From Bartonella fuyuanensis (GTDB lineage Bacteria; Pseudomonadota; Alphaproteobacteria; Rhizobiales; Rhizobiaceae): a stretch of DNA of 64,000 bases. The DNA lies in NCBI RefSeq assembly GCF_014197255.1, contig NZ_JACIFE010000001.1, positions 310,001-374,000 on the forward strand. Reading direction: 5' to 3'. Below, in pieces: positions 40,326 to 49,684 of this stretch (within the stretch, counting starts at the first letter, position 1; each line of letters opens with the position of its first letter). The notes under the pieces were generated by a model. That model made no database searches, was not told the origin of the DNA, and was given only the letters and a program-made list of their open reading frames with translations. A program made the translations under genes and the position numbers.

Positions 40326-40592
40326 ATGGCGAATACACCTTCTGCTCGAAAAGCGGTCCGCAAGGTTGCGGCACGCACGCAGGTTAATAGAGCCCGTCGT
40401 TCACGTGTTCGTACTTTTATGCGTAAGTTTGATGATGCTTTAGCTAGCGGTGATAAGGTGTGTGCGGAATTTGCATTTAAGAATTTTGAGCCTGAAATTA
40501 TGCGTGCAGTTTCTAAAGGGGTTTTTCATAAGAATGCTGCTGCAAGGAAAGTGTCGCGTTTAGCTAAACGTTTGAAGGCTTTTAGCGTTTAA
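40326..40592 (+). CDS. rpsT: 30S ribosomal protein S20
   Basis: 88 residues starting [19 protein letters not shown], the S20 signature, and ending with [18 protein letters not shown]. The frame is open upstream to 40188, but that part does not resemble any S20. A GAGAGA site lies about 10 bases before the ATG at 40326. rpsT next to dnaA is usual in Rhizobiales. Confidence 0.96.
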   Translation: MANTPSARKAVRKVAARTQVNRARRSRVRTFMRKFDDALASGDKVCAEFAFKNFEPEIMRAVSKGVFHKNAAARKVSRLAKRLKAFSV

Positions 40593-40618
40593 GCTCCCTC
40601 TTTTTGTTGTGAATTAAG

Positions 40619-40647
40619 CCAGTGTCCATAAGGATACTGGTTTTTTT
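40619..40647 (+). terminator. Intrinsic terminator of rpsT
   Basis: A 9-bp stem (CCAGTGTCC / GGATACTGG, one G-T pair) with a 4-base loop, followed by seven T, 27 bases after the rpsT stop. Textbook form. Confidence 0.88.
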
Positions 40648-40682
40648 ATTTATTGCTTCAAAGGGTTTATATTAAAAATTTA

Positions 40683-40910
40683 AGAATCGATAATGATTCT
40701 GTTCTTGAAAAAAGAGAGAAAGTTTATAGAGGGATTAAGGTTATCCACAAGCTTTGTGGATTTTTACAGAGTCTTTTTTGTCAAGCAATTTATTTTTTTT
40801 TTTAATCTGAAGAGATTTTTTTAATTATTGGTAAATTTAGAGAAAAAAAATTAATTGAATCAATATTTTTTTTCATTTCTCATTGATCTAAGCATTTTTA
40901 AAGGGTTTAT
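40683..40910. promoter_or_regulatory. AT-rich dnaA control region with DnaA box and GANTC sites
   Basis: A perfect DnaA box (TTATCCACA, 40741-40749) is paired head-to-head with a weaker one (TGTGGATTT). About 50 bases before it, AGAATC and GATTCT (40683-40700) form an inverted pair of GANTC sites, and another GAATC lies at about 40857. The next 100 bases are very rich in A and T runs. This fits autoregulation of dnaA and could fit an origin, but in alphaproteobacteria the origin is often elsewhere, so I do not call oriC. Confidence 0.5.
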
Positions 40911-41297
40911 GATTTTATTTTGACCTCTTGCATTTTACCTCTGCTGTTTTGTATGGTTCCTACGAAGATTAAAAAGCATGAAGGGGTTACATCAGCACGT
41001 TATCCTGTATTTTGTTGAATACAAGATGCTTTCACTTGAGTTTTTCGAAGCTTCTGTAGTGGAGAGGTTTTCTGATGGTTTTTTTAGTTTTCTTAATTTG
41101 GTATGTTTACCATTTAGGAAGGATGGGGCATATCATGAGTGCAAGATAAATTTTCTTGGTCATCTTTATTAGCGGGGTTATGGTGAGGCTATCTTAGGGG
41201 AAGGTAGGTGATCTTATTGGGGTAGGGCGTTTTTGCCTTCGCTAGATTTGTTTTAGTTGTTTGGCAGGACAAAATTTTATTTTTATCAGGATGAAAG
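40911..41297. other. Rest of the rpsT-dnaA gap
   Basis: About 390 bases leading to dnaA. A 64-codon frame at about 40978-41172 has no family signature and is not called. No further perfect DnaA box was seen. Confidence 0.4.
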
Positions 41298-42869
41298 ATG
41301 GTGGATAAATTGAACTCTAAAGCTAGTTCCTTTAAAAGGGTTTCGGTGAGTATTCTGCCGGCAGAAAACATAATAAAGAATAGCATAACAGAGGGTGATG
41401 GGGCAGTTTTTAGAAATACTTCGATAGGACATTCTCTCGTTTCAGAGGAGAAAAGTACGGCGGCTTTTGTACGTGTTATGGCGCAATTAAAGGCGCAGGT
41501 TGGTGTTGAGGCTTATACCAGTTGGTTTGGTCGTGTAAAGCTTGCTGAATATAGTCATAGTCTTGTAAAGCTTTCTGTTCCTACAGCTTTTTTGCGTTCA
41601 TGGATTAATAATCATTATGGCTCTCTTTTGACTCATTTATGGAAACAAGAGAATTCAGCGATTCTTCGTGTTGAAGTCATCGTTCGCGGTATGGAACGCG
41701 TTTCAAGAGATGTCGTTTGTAAAACAATTGCATCTTCTGATGTGCTAGAGGAGCAGGAAGCTTCATCTTTTGTTGAGAGTTGTACCGAGCATTCAGCCAA
41801 GAGTTCTCAGTCTGGAGTTTTTGGATCTCCACTTGATTCCCGCTATACTTTTGAAAGCTTTGTTGAAGGGGCTTCTAATCGTGTTGCTTTAGCAGCTGCG
41901 CGTTCCATTGCTGAGGGGCATAAAAGTGCTTTGCGTTTTAACCCTCTTTTTATTCACGCGTCTGTTGGTTTGGGAAAAACACATTTGCTTCAAGCAATTG
42001 CAGCTTCTGCATTGAAACGTTTAACACCTGCACGCGTTATTTATTTAACCGCTGAATATTTTATGTGGCGTTTTGCAACAGCTATTCGTGATAATGATGC
42101 TCTTTCTTTTAAAGAGCAGCTTCGCGATATAGATCTTTTGATTATTGATGATATGCAGTTTTTGCAGGGTAAGTCGATCCAACATGAGTTTTGCCATTTG
42201 CTTAATATGTTACTTGATAGTGCAAAACAAGTTGTTGTCGCTGCAGATCGTCCACCAGCGGAATTAGAGTCGCTTGATCTTCGTGTTCGGTCTCGTCTTC
42301 AAGGAGGGGTTGCACTTGAAATTGAGGCACCGGATTATGAAATGCGTTTGCAAATGTTGCGCCAGCGGTTGAAGGTGGCAAAACAAGATGATGGCATGAT
42401 ATCAATTTCTGATGATATCTTGGAATATATTGCGAAAACGGTTTTAGGGTCGGGGCGTGATATTGAAGGAGCATTTAATCAGCTTCTGTTTCGTCAGTCT
42501 TTTGAGTCTGATTTGTCTTTAGAACGGATTGATGAGTTATTAGGTCACTTGACGCGCCCTGGTGAATCTAAGCGAATTCGGATTGAAGAAATTCAACGTA
42601 CAGTTGCACGCCATTATAATGTTTCTAAACAGGACTTGTTGTCTAATCGTCGAACACGTACGGTTGTGAAGCCACGGCAAGTTGCGATGTATTTAGCAAA
42701 AGTATTAACTCCCCGTTCATTGCCAGAAATTGGACGCCGTTTTGGTGGACGTGATCATACAACAGTTTTGCACGCTGTGCGTAAAATTGAGGATTTGGTT
42801 TGTGGAGATCAGACATTGGCCAAAGAACTTGAATTGCTTAAGCGGTTGATTGGAGAGCAGGCTGTTTAG
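41298..42869 (+). CDS. dnaA: Chromosomal replication initiator DnaA
   Basis: 523 residues with the four usual domains. Domain I lies near [22 protein letters not shown] (about residues 55-76), followed by a variable linker. The AAA+ ATPase has Walker A GLGKTHLL and Walker [15 protein letters not shown]-terminal domain IV contains the DnaA-box reading helix [12 protein letters not shown]. The first 45 residues are a polar extension seen in rhizobial DnaA. dnaN and recF follow. Confidence 0.97.
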   Translation: MVDKLNSKASSFKRVSVSILPAENIIKNSITEGDGAVFRNTSIGHSLVSEEKSTAAFVRVMAQLKAQVGVEAYTSWFGRVKLAEYSHSLVKLSVPTAFLRSWINNHYGSLLTHLWKQENSAILRVEVIVRGMERVSRDVVCKTIASSDVLEEQEASSFVESCTEHSAKSSQSGVFGSPLDSRYTFESFVEGASNRVALAAARSIAEGHKSALRFNPLFIHASVGLGKTHLLQAIAASALKRLTPARVIYLTAEYFMWRFATAIRDNDALSFKEQLRDIDLLIIDDMQFLQGKSIQHEFCHLLNMLLDSAKQVVVAADRPPAELESLDLRVRSRLQGGVALEIEAPDYEMRLQMLRQRLKVAKQDDGMISISDDILEYIAKTVLGSGRDIEGAFNQLLFRQSFESDLSLERIDELLGHLTRPGESKRIRIEEIQRTVARHYNVSKQDLLSNRRTRTVVKPRQVAMYLAKVLTPRSLPEIGRRFGGRDHTTVLHAVRKIEDLVCGDQTLAKELELLKRLIGEQAV

Positions 42870-43039
42870 AGTTTATCATTTTTTCGTTAAAAAAAACTTT
42901 AAAGGTTTTTTTAATTGCGCAGTAGTGACTTGCCATTTTAAGAGAGGTTTAATAAACTCTAGCAAGAGATTCTTTTAAAAGGGTCTATCATTTTAATTTA
43001 GGGAATTTTTGTAGTTTTGGTAAAACATACGGGGCTTTT

Positions 43040-44161
43040 ATGCGTATTACAGTTGATCGCAGTCAATTTCTCAAGTCTCTTGGTCGTGTTCACCGTGTGG
43101 TAGAGCGCCGTAATACTGTTCCTATTTTATCAAATGTGCTGATTGATGCAGAGAATAATCGTGTGCAGTTAAAAGCAACAGATCTCGATTTAGAGGTTAC
43201 AGAATCTTTTACAGTAGGTATTGAACAAGCTGGAGCAATAACTGTTCCAGCACATTTGCTCTATGATATTATTCGAAAACTTCCTGATAACAATGAAGTT
43301 GAATTATCTGTTGATGAGAATCAGGCAAGTACAATGTCTGTTGTTTCGGGTTGTGCACATTTTCAGCTTCAATGTCTTCCGAAGGCAGATTTTCCAGAGT
43401 CACTTCCTGGACAGTTCGGCTATCGTTTCTCTCTATCGGCATCAGGGTTAAAACATTTACTTGATTGTACGCAGTTTGCTATTTCTACTGAAGAAACTCG
43501 TTATTATCTTAATGGTATTTACTTTCATGTTATTAATGAAGATGTTTTGAAACTGCGTTTGGTTGCAACTGATGGTCATCGTTTGGCACAAGTCGAGATG
43601 GAAGCTCCTTCAGGAGTTGAGGGAATGCCTGGTGTTATTGTTCCCCGTAAAACTGTAGGAGAGTTGCAAAAACTCCTTTCAGAGGAAAATAATGGCGATG
43701 TAGATATAGAGCTTTCAGAAACAAAAATCCGTTTTTCTGTAGGTTCAGTGATTTTTACCTCAAAGTTAATTGATGGAACATTTCCCGATTATCAACGTGT
43801 TATCCCTCTTGGAAATAATAAAGAATTGATTGTTAATAGGCAGGGTTTTTCTTCTGCAGTTGATCGTGTCTCAACAATTTCAAGCGATCGGGGGCGTGCA
43901 GTTAAGTTAACGATTGGGCATGGACAATTAAGGCTTGTTGTTAATAGCCCTGATTCGGGCAGTGCGGAAGATAAATTATCAGTAACTTATACATCTGAAC
44001 CGCTTGAGATAGGGTTTAATTCACGTTATCTTTTAGATATTGCTGGGCAGCTTTCAAGCGATGAGATGGTTTTTATGTTGGCTGAGTCTGGAGCACCAGC
44101 TCTAATTCGTGATAATAATGATGCGGATGTGCTTTATGTGCTGATGCCTATCCGTGTTTAG
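43040..44161 (+). CDS. dnaN: DNA polymerase III beta sliding clamp
   Basis: 373 residues, three repeated clamp domains. The N-terminus MRITVDRSQFLKSLGRVHRVVERRNTVPILSNVLI is typical, as is ATDGHRLA in domain 2 and the C-terminal LYVLMPIRV end. The clamp ring tethers polymerase III to DNA. It lies 170 bases after dnaA, so it may have its own promoter, and 11 bases before recF. Confidence 0.97.
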   Translation: MRITVDRSQFLKSLGRVHRVVERRNTVPILSNVLIDAENNRVQLKATDLDLEVTESFTVGIEQAGAITVPAHLLYDIIRKLPDNNEVELSVDENQASTMSVVSGCAHFQLQCLPKADFPESLPGQFGYRFSLSASGLKHLLDCTQFAISTEETRYYLNGIYFHVINEDVLKLRLVATDGHRLAQVEMEAPSGVEGMPGVIVPRKTVGELQKLLSEENNGDVDIELSETKIRFSVGSVIFTSKLIDGTFPDYQRVIPLGNNKELIVNRQGFSSAVDRVSTISSDRGRAVKLTIGHGQLRLVVNSPDSGSAEDKLSVTYTSEPLEIGFNSRYLLDIAGQLSSDEMVFMLAESGAPALIRDNNDADVLYVLMPIRV

Positions 44162-44172
44162 GGGCAATTGTT

Positions 44173-45315
44173 TTGCAATGCATAGCGAGTCGTGTGCACA
44201 AAGTGGCAGTAAGGCAGCTGAAGCTTTTACGTTATCGCAACTATTCTTTTTTAAATATTCATTTTTCTGGTCAGCATGTGGTTTTTACTGGCCATAACGG
44301 TGCAGGTAAGACAAATCTTTTAGAGGCATTATCTTTTCTTTCTCCTGGTCGTGGTTTGCGACGTGCTGCTTATTCTGATGTTAGCTTTGTAGATGGTGGA
44401 GGTGAAGGATTTGTTGTATTTGCACGTCTTGAATGTGCTCTGTATGGTGAAGTAAAAATTGGTACAGCTTTAGAGGTTAGCGATAATAATAGAAAGATCC
44501 ATATTAATGGTGTAAATGAGTCAGGTGATTGCTTAACAGATTACTGTCATATTAGTATCTTAACACCATCTATGGATGGTCTTTTTACAGGGCCTTCGCT
44601 TGAGCGCCGTCGTTTTTTGGATCGTATGGTTTTGGCGATTGATCCTCTGCATAGTCGCCGCATAGCAGATTATGATAGAGCTATGCGTGCACGTAATCGT
44701 TTGTTTTTGGATGGAAATGAAGATTGTGGTTGGTTTGATGCTTTAGAAAAGCAGATGGCAGAACTAGCAACGGCTATTTCTGCGGCGCGTATTGATGTTA
44801 TTCGGCTTTTAAATGACATGTTTATCCAAATGGCATCTCAGATACCTTTTCCGCGAGCTTTTTTGCAAATTGAGGGTTTTTTAGAAACAGCTCTTAGTGA
44901 AATATCAGCAACTGAAGTTGAAGAGCAATTTTATGATCGGCTGCAGCGTAATCGTGCAATGGATCGTGCTGCTGGGCGGACATTAGAAGGACCACATCGA
45001 GCAGATTTGCAGGTTTTTTATGCTGATAAAAATGTAGCAGCAATATCTTGTTCAACAGGTGAACAAAAAGCGCTGCTTATGGGTTTGGTTTTGTGTCATG
45101 CACGTTTAACAGGTATAATGTCGGAAAGAGCTCCCATTCTTCTTCTTGATGAAATAGCTGCTCATCTTGATTCGTATCGACGTGCTGCTTTATTTGATAT
45201 TCTTGATGATTTAGCTGTACAAACGTTTATGACAGGAACAGATCGTATTTTATTTGATGACTTAAAAGGGCGTGCGGAATTTTTTGAAATTAAAAATGGA
45301 GCTTTATTGTCGTAA
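44173..45315 (+). CDS. recF: DNA repair and recombination protein RecF
   Basis: About 380 residues, an SMC-like ATPase that loads RecA at gaps. Walker A is GHNGAGKTN, then LSFLSPGRGLR; the signature region is STGEQKALLMGLVLCHARL and Walker B is ILLLDEIAAHLD. No ATG begins the frame: the TTG at 44173 has GGGG about 8 bases upstream, and the GTG at 44194 would give MHKVAVRQLKLLRYRNY, a more familiar N-terminus. The start is thus uncertain by seven codons. Confidence 0.94.
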   Translation: MQCIASRVHKVAVRQLKLLRYRNYSFLNIHFSGQHVVFTGHNGAGKTNLLEALSFLSPGRGLRRAAYSDVSFVDGGGEGFVVFARLECALYGEVKIGTALEVSDNNRKIHINGVNESGDCLTDYCHISILTPSMDGLFTGPSLERRRFLDRMVLAIDPLHSRRIADYDRAMRARNRLFLDGNEDCGWFDALEKQMAELATAISAARIDVIRLLNDMFIQMASQIPFPRAFLQIEGFLETALSEISATEVEEQFYDRLQRNRAMDRAAGRTLEGPHRADLQVFYADKNVAAISCSTGEQKALLMGLVLCHARLTGIMSERAPILLLDEIAAHLDSYRRAALFDILDDLAVQTFMTGTDRILFDDLKGRAEFFEIKNGALLS

Positions 45316-45371
45316 AAAACATGCTAAATATTTTTTTGATTAAGTGATGAGTCTAAAGGAAAAGACTTGCT

Positions 45372-45818
45372 ATGTCTGTGATGATAACGATTTTAAATGG
45401 TCCTAATTTAAATTTTCTTGGTCAGCGTGAACCAGAAATTTATGGGATTAAAAGTCTAGAAGATGTTGAAAAGTTTTGTAAAGAGTGGGCAAAAAAAAAC
45501 GGTGTTCTAATAAATTTTTATCAAAGTAACTATGAGGGGCAATTAGTAGAATGGATACAAGAAGCAATAGGGGTAAATTCTGGATTGATCATCAATCCAG
45601 CTGCTTACAGTCATACATCGATTGCAATTCTTGATGCACTAAAAATGTTTCCAGGGCCAAAGGTAGAAGTTCATTTATCTCATATTTATCAGCGTGAAAC
45701 TTTTCGCCATCATTCTTATACATCTGCAGGTGTAGATGCTATCATAGCTGGATGTGGAAGTGATGGATATTGGTTTGCGCTTGAATATATTGCAAAACAA
45801 TTAAATTGGCATAGGTAA
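45372..45818 (+). CDS. aroQ: 3-dehydroquinate dehydratase, type II
   Basis: 148 residues. Catalyses the third step of the shikimate pathway as a dodecamer. The signature ILNGPNLNFLGQREPEIYG holds the flexible-loop Arg and catalytic Tyr; INPAAYSHTSIAILDAL and VEVHLSHIYQRETFRHHSY hold the active-site His and substrate-binding residues. In many Rhizobiales accB and accC follow aroQ; here cyoA does. Confidence 0.96.
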   Translation: MSVMITILNGPNLNFLGQREPEIYGIKSLEDVEKFCKEWAKKNGVLINFYQSNYEGQLVEWIQEAIGVNSGLIINPAAYSHTSIAILDALKMFPGPKVEVHLSHIYQRETFRHHSYTSAGVDAIIAGCGSDGYWFALEYIAKQLNWHR

Positions 45819-45935
45819 AGAGCAAGCGTTAGGTCTATAGGCATTCAATTCACTTGATAATTATTTTCAAATCTGTACAATGTAAGGTATTATATTTATG
45901 GCAGTTTTTAGTGCGTATGACGGGGGTAAATAAAG

Positions 45936-46907
45936 ATGGAAAGCCTTGTTAGACAATTAAAAATACTTGTGGTTTTAGGGGGAGCATTACTTATATCTGG
46001 TTGTAAAATTGATGTTATGCAGCCATCGGGTTATGTTGCCCGTCAACAGCTCGTTTTGATTGTTGTTTGTGTGCTTGTTATGCTTTGCGTTGTCATTCCA
46101 GTAATGGTGAGTGTTGTATTTTTAGCTATAAAATATCGTGCATCGAATATAAGAGCGGACTATTCTCCTGATTGGGCGCATTCAAATAAAATTGAAGCAT
46201 TGATGTGGGGTATTCCAGTTGTAATTGTAATGGTTTTAGGTTCATTAACAGCTTATTATACCTATAAGCTTGAGCCTGCAAATCCTCTTCCAGTGGAGGT
46301 TGTGGGTGAAAGAAAACCATTGCAGATTGATGCTGTAGCTCTTGATTGGAAGTGGCTTTTTATTTATCCTGAATATGGCGTTGCGTCGGTTAATGAGATT
46401 TATGCACCTAAAGGACGTCAAGTTTTATTGCAATTGACGTCAGAGAATTCTGTCAATGCCTTTTGGGTTCCCAAATTGGGTACGGTTCTTTATGCTATGC
46501 CGCAGATGAATGCTAAGTTGCATTTGGTTGCTGAAGAGCAAGGAGTATTCGAGGGAACCTCCGCGAATTATAGTGGTGATGGTTTTTCGGGTATGCGGTT
46601 TAAGTGGCATTCTGTGTCTTTGCAGGATTTTGAGGATTGGATTGTAAAAGCTCAGGCTAGTGGTCGGGTACTTGATCGTACATCTTATCGTCAACTTTCT
46701 ATTGCGCCTCGTATGGGCGATATTGCTGCGAAGGAAAAAGATGCTGAAGTTCGTTATTTTGCACCTGTTGAGAAGCGGCTTTACTATCGTGTTGTTAATC
46801 GATGTATCGATGAAAATACGGTATGTAATGAGGATTTAATGAAACGTGCTGCTGCTCAGACGCTATGGGGTGCATTGTGTTCAGTATTTGGTCCTGATGT
46901 TTTTTAA
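45936..46907 (+). CDS. cyoA: Cytochrome bo3 ubiquinol oxidase subunit II
   Basis: 323 residues. A lipoprotein signal with lipobox LISGC is followed by two membrane helices and a periplasmic cupredoxin-like domain (from about QIDAVALDWKWLFIYPEYGVASVNE) that lacks the CuA ligands, as in quinol oxidases. The CyoA C-terminal domain follows (about YSGDGFSGMRFKWHSVSLQDFEDWI). First gene of cyoABCD, after a GGGGG-type ribosome site. Confidence 0.95.
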   Translation: MESLVRQLKILVVLGGALLISGCKIDVMQPSGYVARQQLVLIVVCVLVMLCVVIPVMVSVVFLAIKYRASNIRADYSPDWAHSNKIEALMWGIPVVIVMVLGSLTAYYTYKLEPANPLPVEVVGERKPLQIDAVALDWKWLFIYPEYGVASVNEIYAPKGRQVLLQLTSENSVNAFWVPKLGTVLYAMPQMNAKLHLVAEEQGVFEGTSANYSGDGFSGMRFKWHSVSLQDFEDWIVKAQASGRVLDRTSYRQLSIAPRMGDIAAKEKDAEVRYFAPVEKRLYYRVVNRCIDENTVCNEDLMKRAAAQTLWGALCSVFGPDVF

Positions 46908-46982
46908 AAGGGTCAATAGAGAAAGAGCCCTTTTAACATAAGGTTTTTTAAAACTTGAATTTCATTTGAAATGGGTTAAGAA

Positions 46983-49001
46983 ATGTTTGGAAGACTTACA
47001 GATCCTACAGCAGGTGCTTTTCATGCGCTTGCACATGAGCCAATCGTTTTGTATACATGTATTGCGATTATTTTTATTGGTTTAATCGCTGTTGTTGCTT
47101 TAACAGCACTTGGGTGGTGGGGGATTTTATGGAGAAATTGGGTTACAACTGTTGATCATAAACGCATAGGCATTATGTACATAATTCTTGGAATTATTAT
47201 GCTTGTTCGCGGTTTTGCGGATGCTATTATGATGCGAACGCATCAAGCTTTAGCTTTGGGAAGTGAAAAATCAGGTTATTTGACCCCTGAGCATTTTGAT
47301 CAAATTTTTTCAGCGCATGGCACTATTATGATTTTTTTCATGGCTACGCCTATTTTATTTGGTCTGTTTAATTATCTTATACCACTTCAAATTGGTGCAC
47401 GTGACGTTGCTTTTCCCTTTGCAAATAATCTAGGTTTTTGGATTACGGCTGCAGGGGCGATCTTGATTAATATATCACTAGGTGTTGGCAATTTTGGCCG
47501 TGGTGGTTGGTTAATGTATCCGCCTTTTACGGAGTTACAAACGAGCCCAGATACTGGGGTGGACTATTATTTATGGTCGCTTCAGCTTTCTGGTATTGCG
47601 ACAACAATGGGGGCTGTTAATTTTGTTGCGACTTTGATTAAAATGCGTGCTCCTGGAATGACAATGATGAGAATGCCTATTTTTTGTTGGAGCGCTTTTG
47701 TCAGTAATGTCCTTATTTTAGTTATTTATCCTGTCTTAACTGTAGCTTTTGCGCTTTTGGCATGCGATCGTTATTTGGGTATGAATTTCTTTTCTAATGT
47801 TGGTGGTGGGAATCCAATGGTATGGATTAACTATGTCTGGGTTTTTGGTCATCCTGAGGTTTATGTTTTGGTTGTCCCTGCTTTTGGCATTGTGTCTGAA
47901 GTTGTCTCGACTTTTTCTTCAAAACGTCTCTTTGGTTATACTTCAATGATATGGGCCATGTTGGTTATTTTGATTCTTTCCCTTCTTGTTTGGGGACATC
48001 ATTTCTTTACAATGGGTGGGGGTGAAGCTGTAAATACCTTCTTTAGTATTGCGACGATGATTATTGCAATTCCAACGGGTGTAAAAGTATTTAATTGGTT
48101 GCTCACAATGTATAAGGGGAGGATCCGTTTTGAGCCTCCAATGCTTTGGTGTATGGGAATGATCTTTACTTTTGTAGGTGGTGGATTAACAGGTGTTTTA
48201 TTATCCATTGTCCCTGCTGATTGGCAATTTCATAATTCTCTTTTTTTGGTAGCGCATTTTCACCATACAATTATTGGAGGTGTGGTTTTTGCTTATTTAG
48301 CAGGGCTTGCTTTTTGGTTTCCAAAAGTTTTTGGTTATAAACCAAATCGTATCCTAGGTATTGCATCTTTCTGGTGTTGGTTTATTGGGTTTTATCTTGC
48401 TTTTTTCCCTATTTATACACTTGGTTTAATGGGGGCAACGCGTCGTCTTCAGCATTACATGGAGCCTAGTTGGCAGCCGATGTTTATTGTTGCTGCTCTA
48501 GGTGCTTTTATTATCTTACTTGGTATCCTTTGTTTTGTGTTACAGGTTATTTTGGCAATTTGGTACGGCATTAAGCATAAAGGGCACTTACCAGTAACGT
48601 TAAATGATTCTTGGGGTGATGCACGAACACTTGAGTGGTATACTTCTTCACCGCCTCCTTCCTATAATTTCGCTCTACTTCCAAAGATACAGTCTGATGA
48701 TGCTTATTGGAATATGAAGAAAAGTGGTTATCAACGTCCTACCAGTGGATTTACAAAAATTCACATGCCATCAAATACATCAGCTGGAATTGTTGCCGGG
48801 TTCTTCTCATTAGTTGTTGGTTTTGCGCTTGTTTGGCATATTTGGTGGCTTGTTGTGGTTGGACTGCTTGGTTTTATTGCAACACTTGTGTGTCATTCGT
48901 TAACCGGTGATCATCATGGTTATTATATTCCAGCTGAAGAAGTACAAAAAACTGAGGATGCCTTTACAGCTGTTCTTAAAGAACAAGGAGTGACAGTATG
49001 A
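46983..49001 (+). CDS. cyoB: Cytochrome bo3 ubiquinol oxidase subunit I
   Basis: 672 residues with about 15 membrane helices. It carries heme b, heme o and CuB, and pumps protons. Heme and copper ligands are visible: His in FSAHGTIMIFFM, the CuB His in WVFGHPEVYVLVVP, HH in VWGHHFFTMG, and the paired heme His in VAHFHHTIIGG. Its stop overlaps the cyoC start by 4 bases. Confidence 0.97.
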   Translation: MFGRLTDPTAGAFHALAHEPIVLYTCIAIIFIGLIAVVALTALGWWGILWRNWVTTVDHKRIGIMYIILGIIMLVRGFADAIMMRTHQALALGSEKSGYLTPEHFDQIFSAHGTIMIFFMATPILFGLFNYLIPLQIGARDVAFPFANNLGFWITAAGAILINISLGVGNFGRGGWLMYPPFTELQTSPDTGVDYYLWSLQLSGIATTMGAVNFVATLIKMRAPGMTMMRMPIFCWSAFVSNVLILVIYPVLTVAFALLACDRYLGMNFFSNVGGGNPMVWINYVWVFGHPEVYVLVVPAFGIVSEVVSTFSSKRLFGYTSMIWAMLVILILSLLVWGHHFFTMGGGEAVNTFFSIATMIIAIPTGVKVFNWLLTMYKGRIRFEPPMLWCMGMIFTFVGGGLTGVLLSIVPADWQFHNSLFLVAHFHHTIIGGVVFAYLAGLAFWFPKVFGYKPNRILGIASFWCWFIGFYLAFFPIYTLGLMGATRRLQHYMEPSWQPMFIVAALGAFIILLGILCFVLQVILAIWYGIKHKGHLPVTLNDSWGDARTLEWYTSSPPPSYNFALLPKIQSDDAYWNMKKSGYQRPTSGFTKIHMPSNTSAGIVAGFFSLVVGFALVWHIWWLVVVGLLGFIATLVCHSLTGDHHGYYIPAEEVQKTEDAFTAVLKEQGVTV

Positions 49002-49684
49002 GTGCAATGGCAATGAATAATGCAAATGCTGTAGATAAACATCATGCTGTGGATGAATATCACCATGATAATAGCTCGATAATGACGTTTGGTTTCTGGG
49101 TCTATATTCTTTCGGATTTGATCCTGTTTTCGACACTTTTTTCGAGTTTTGCTGTTTTTTCTGCTTCTTATGGTGGCGGTAAAGCGGGCAATGAATTTAT
49201 TGATTTAAAATTTGTTTTGGTTGAGACTGCTTTTTTATTGTTTTCATCCGTCACTTATGGCTTTACAATGGTACAAGCGCATAAAAATAACATCAATGGT
49301 GTGCGGTTATGGATGGCTATTACCTTTGTATTTGGGTGTTGCTTCATTGGTATGGAACTTTATGAATTCCATGAACTTTTGAATGAAGTATTTTATCATG
49401 ATTCAAATGCTTATGCTGGTATTGATACTGCAACGGGTTTACAGCTTTTTGGGCGAGAGATACTTTCTGCTTATTGGTCAGCATTTTTTGCGTTAGTTGG
49501 CACCCATGGTATTCACGTAAGTGTTGGTCTTCTTTGGATGGTTGTGATGTTTTTTCATCTTCGTCGGAATGGTTTGGATCAGGATAATAAAACGCGTTTA
49601 GCATGCCTTTCCATTTTTTGGCATTTACTTGATATTGTATGGATTGGTGTTTTCACTATGGTTTATCTATTAGGAGCGTTGTGA
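48998..49684 (+). CDS. cyoC: Cytochrome bo3 ubiquinol oxidase subunit III
   Basis: 228 residues, five membrane helices, heme-copper oxidase subunit III family. FGFWVYILSDLILFSTLFSSFAVF, YGFTMVQAHKNN and ALVGTHGIHVSVGLLWMVVM are the family segments. It overlaps cyoB by 4 bases, and its stop shares a base with the cyoD start. Confidence 0.96.
   Translation: MSAMAMNNANAVDKHHAVDEYHHDNSSIMTFGFWVYILSDLILFSTLFSSFAVFSASYGGGKAGNEFIDLKFVLVETAFLLFSSVTYGFTMVQAHKNNINGVRLWMAITFVFGCCFIGMELYEFHELLNEVFYHDSNAYAGIDTATGLQLFGREILSAYWSAFFALVGTHGIHVSVGLLWMVVMFFHLRRNGLDQDNKTRLACLSIFWHLLDIVWIGVFTMVYLLGAL

Noticed and set aside
40650-41297. Chromosomal origin of replication
   Set aside because: Only one perfect DnaA box was found. 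In alphaproteobacteria the origin often lies away from dnaA, so the region is listed only as a dnaA control region.
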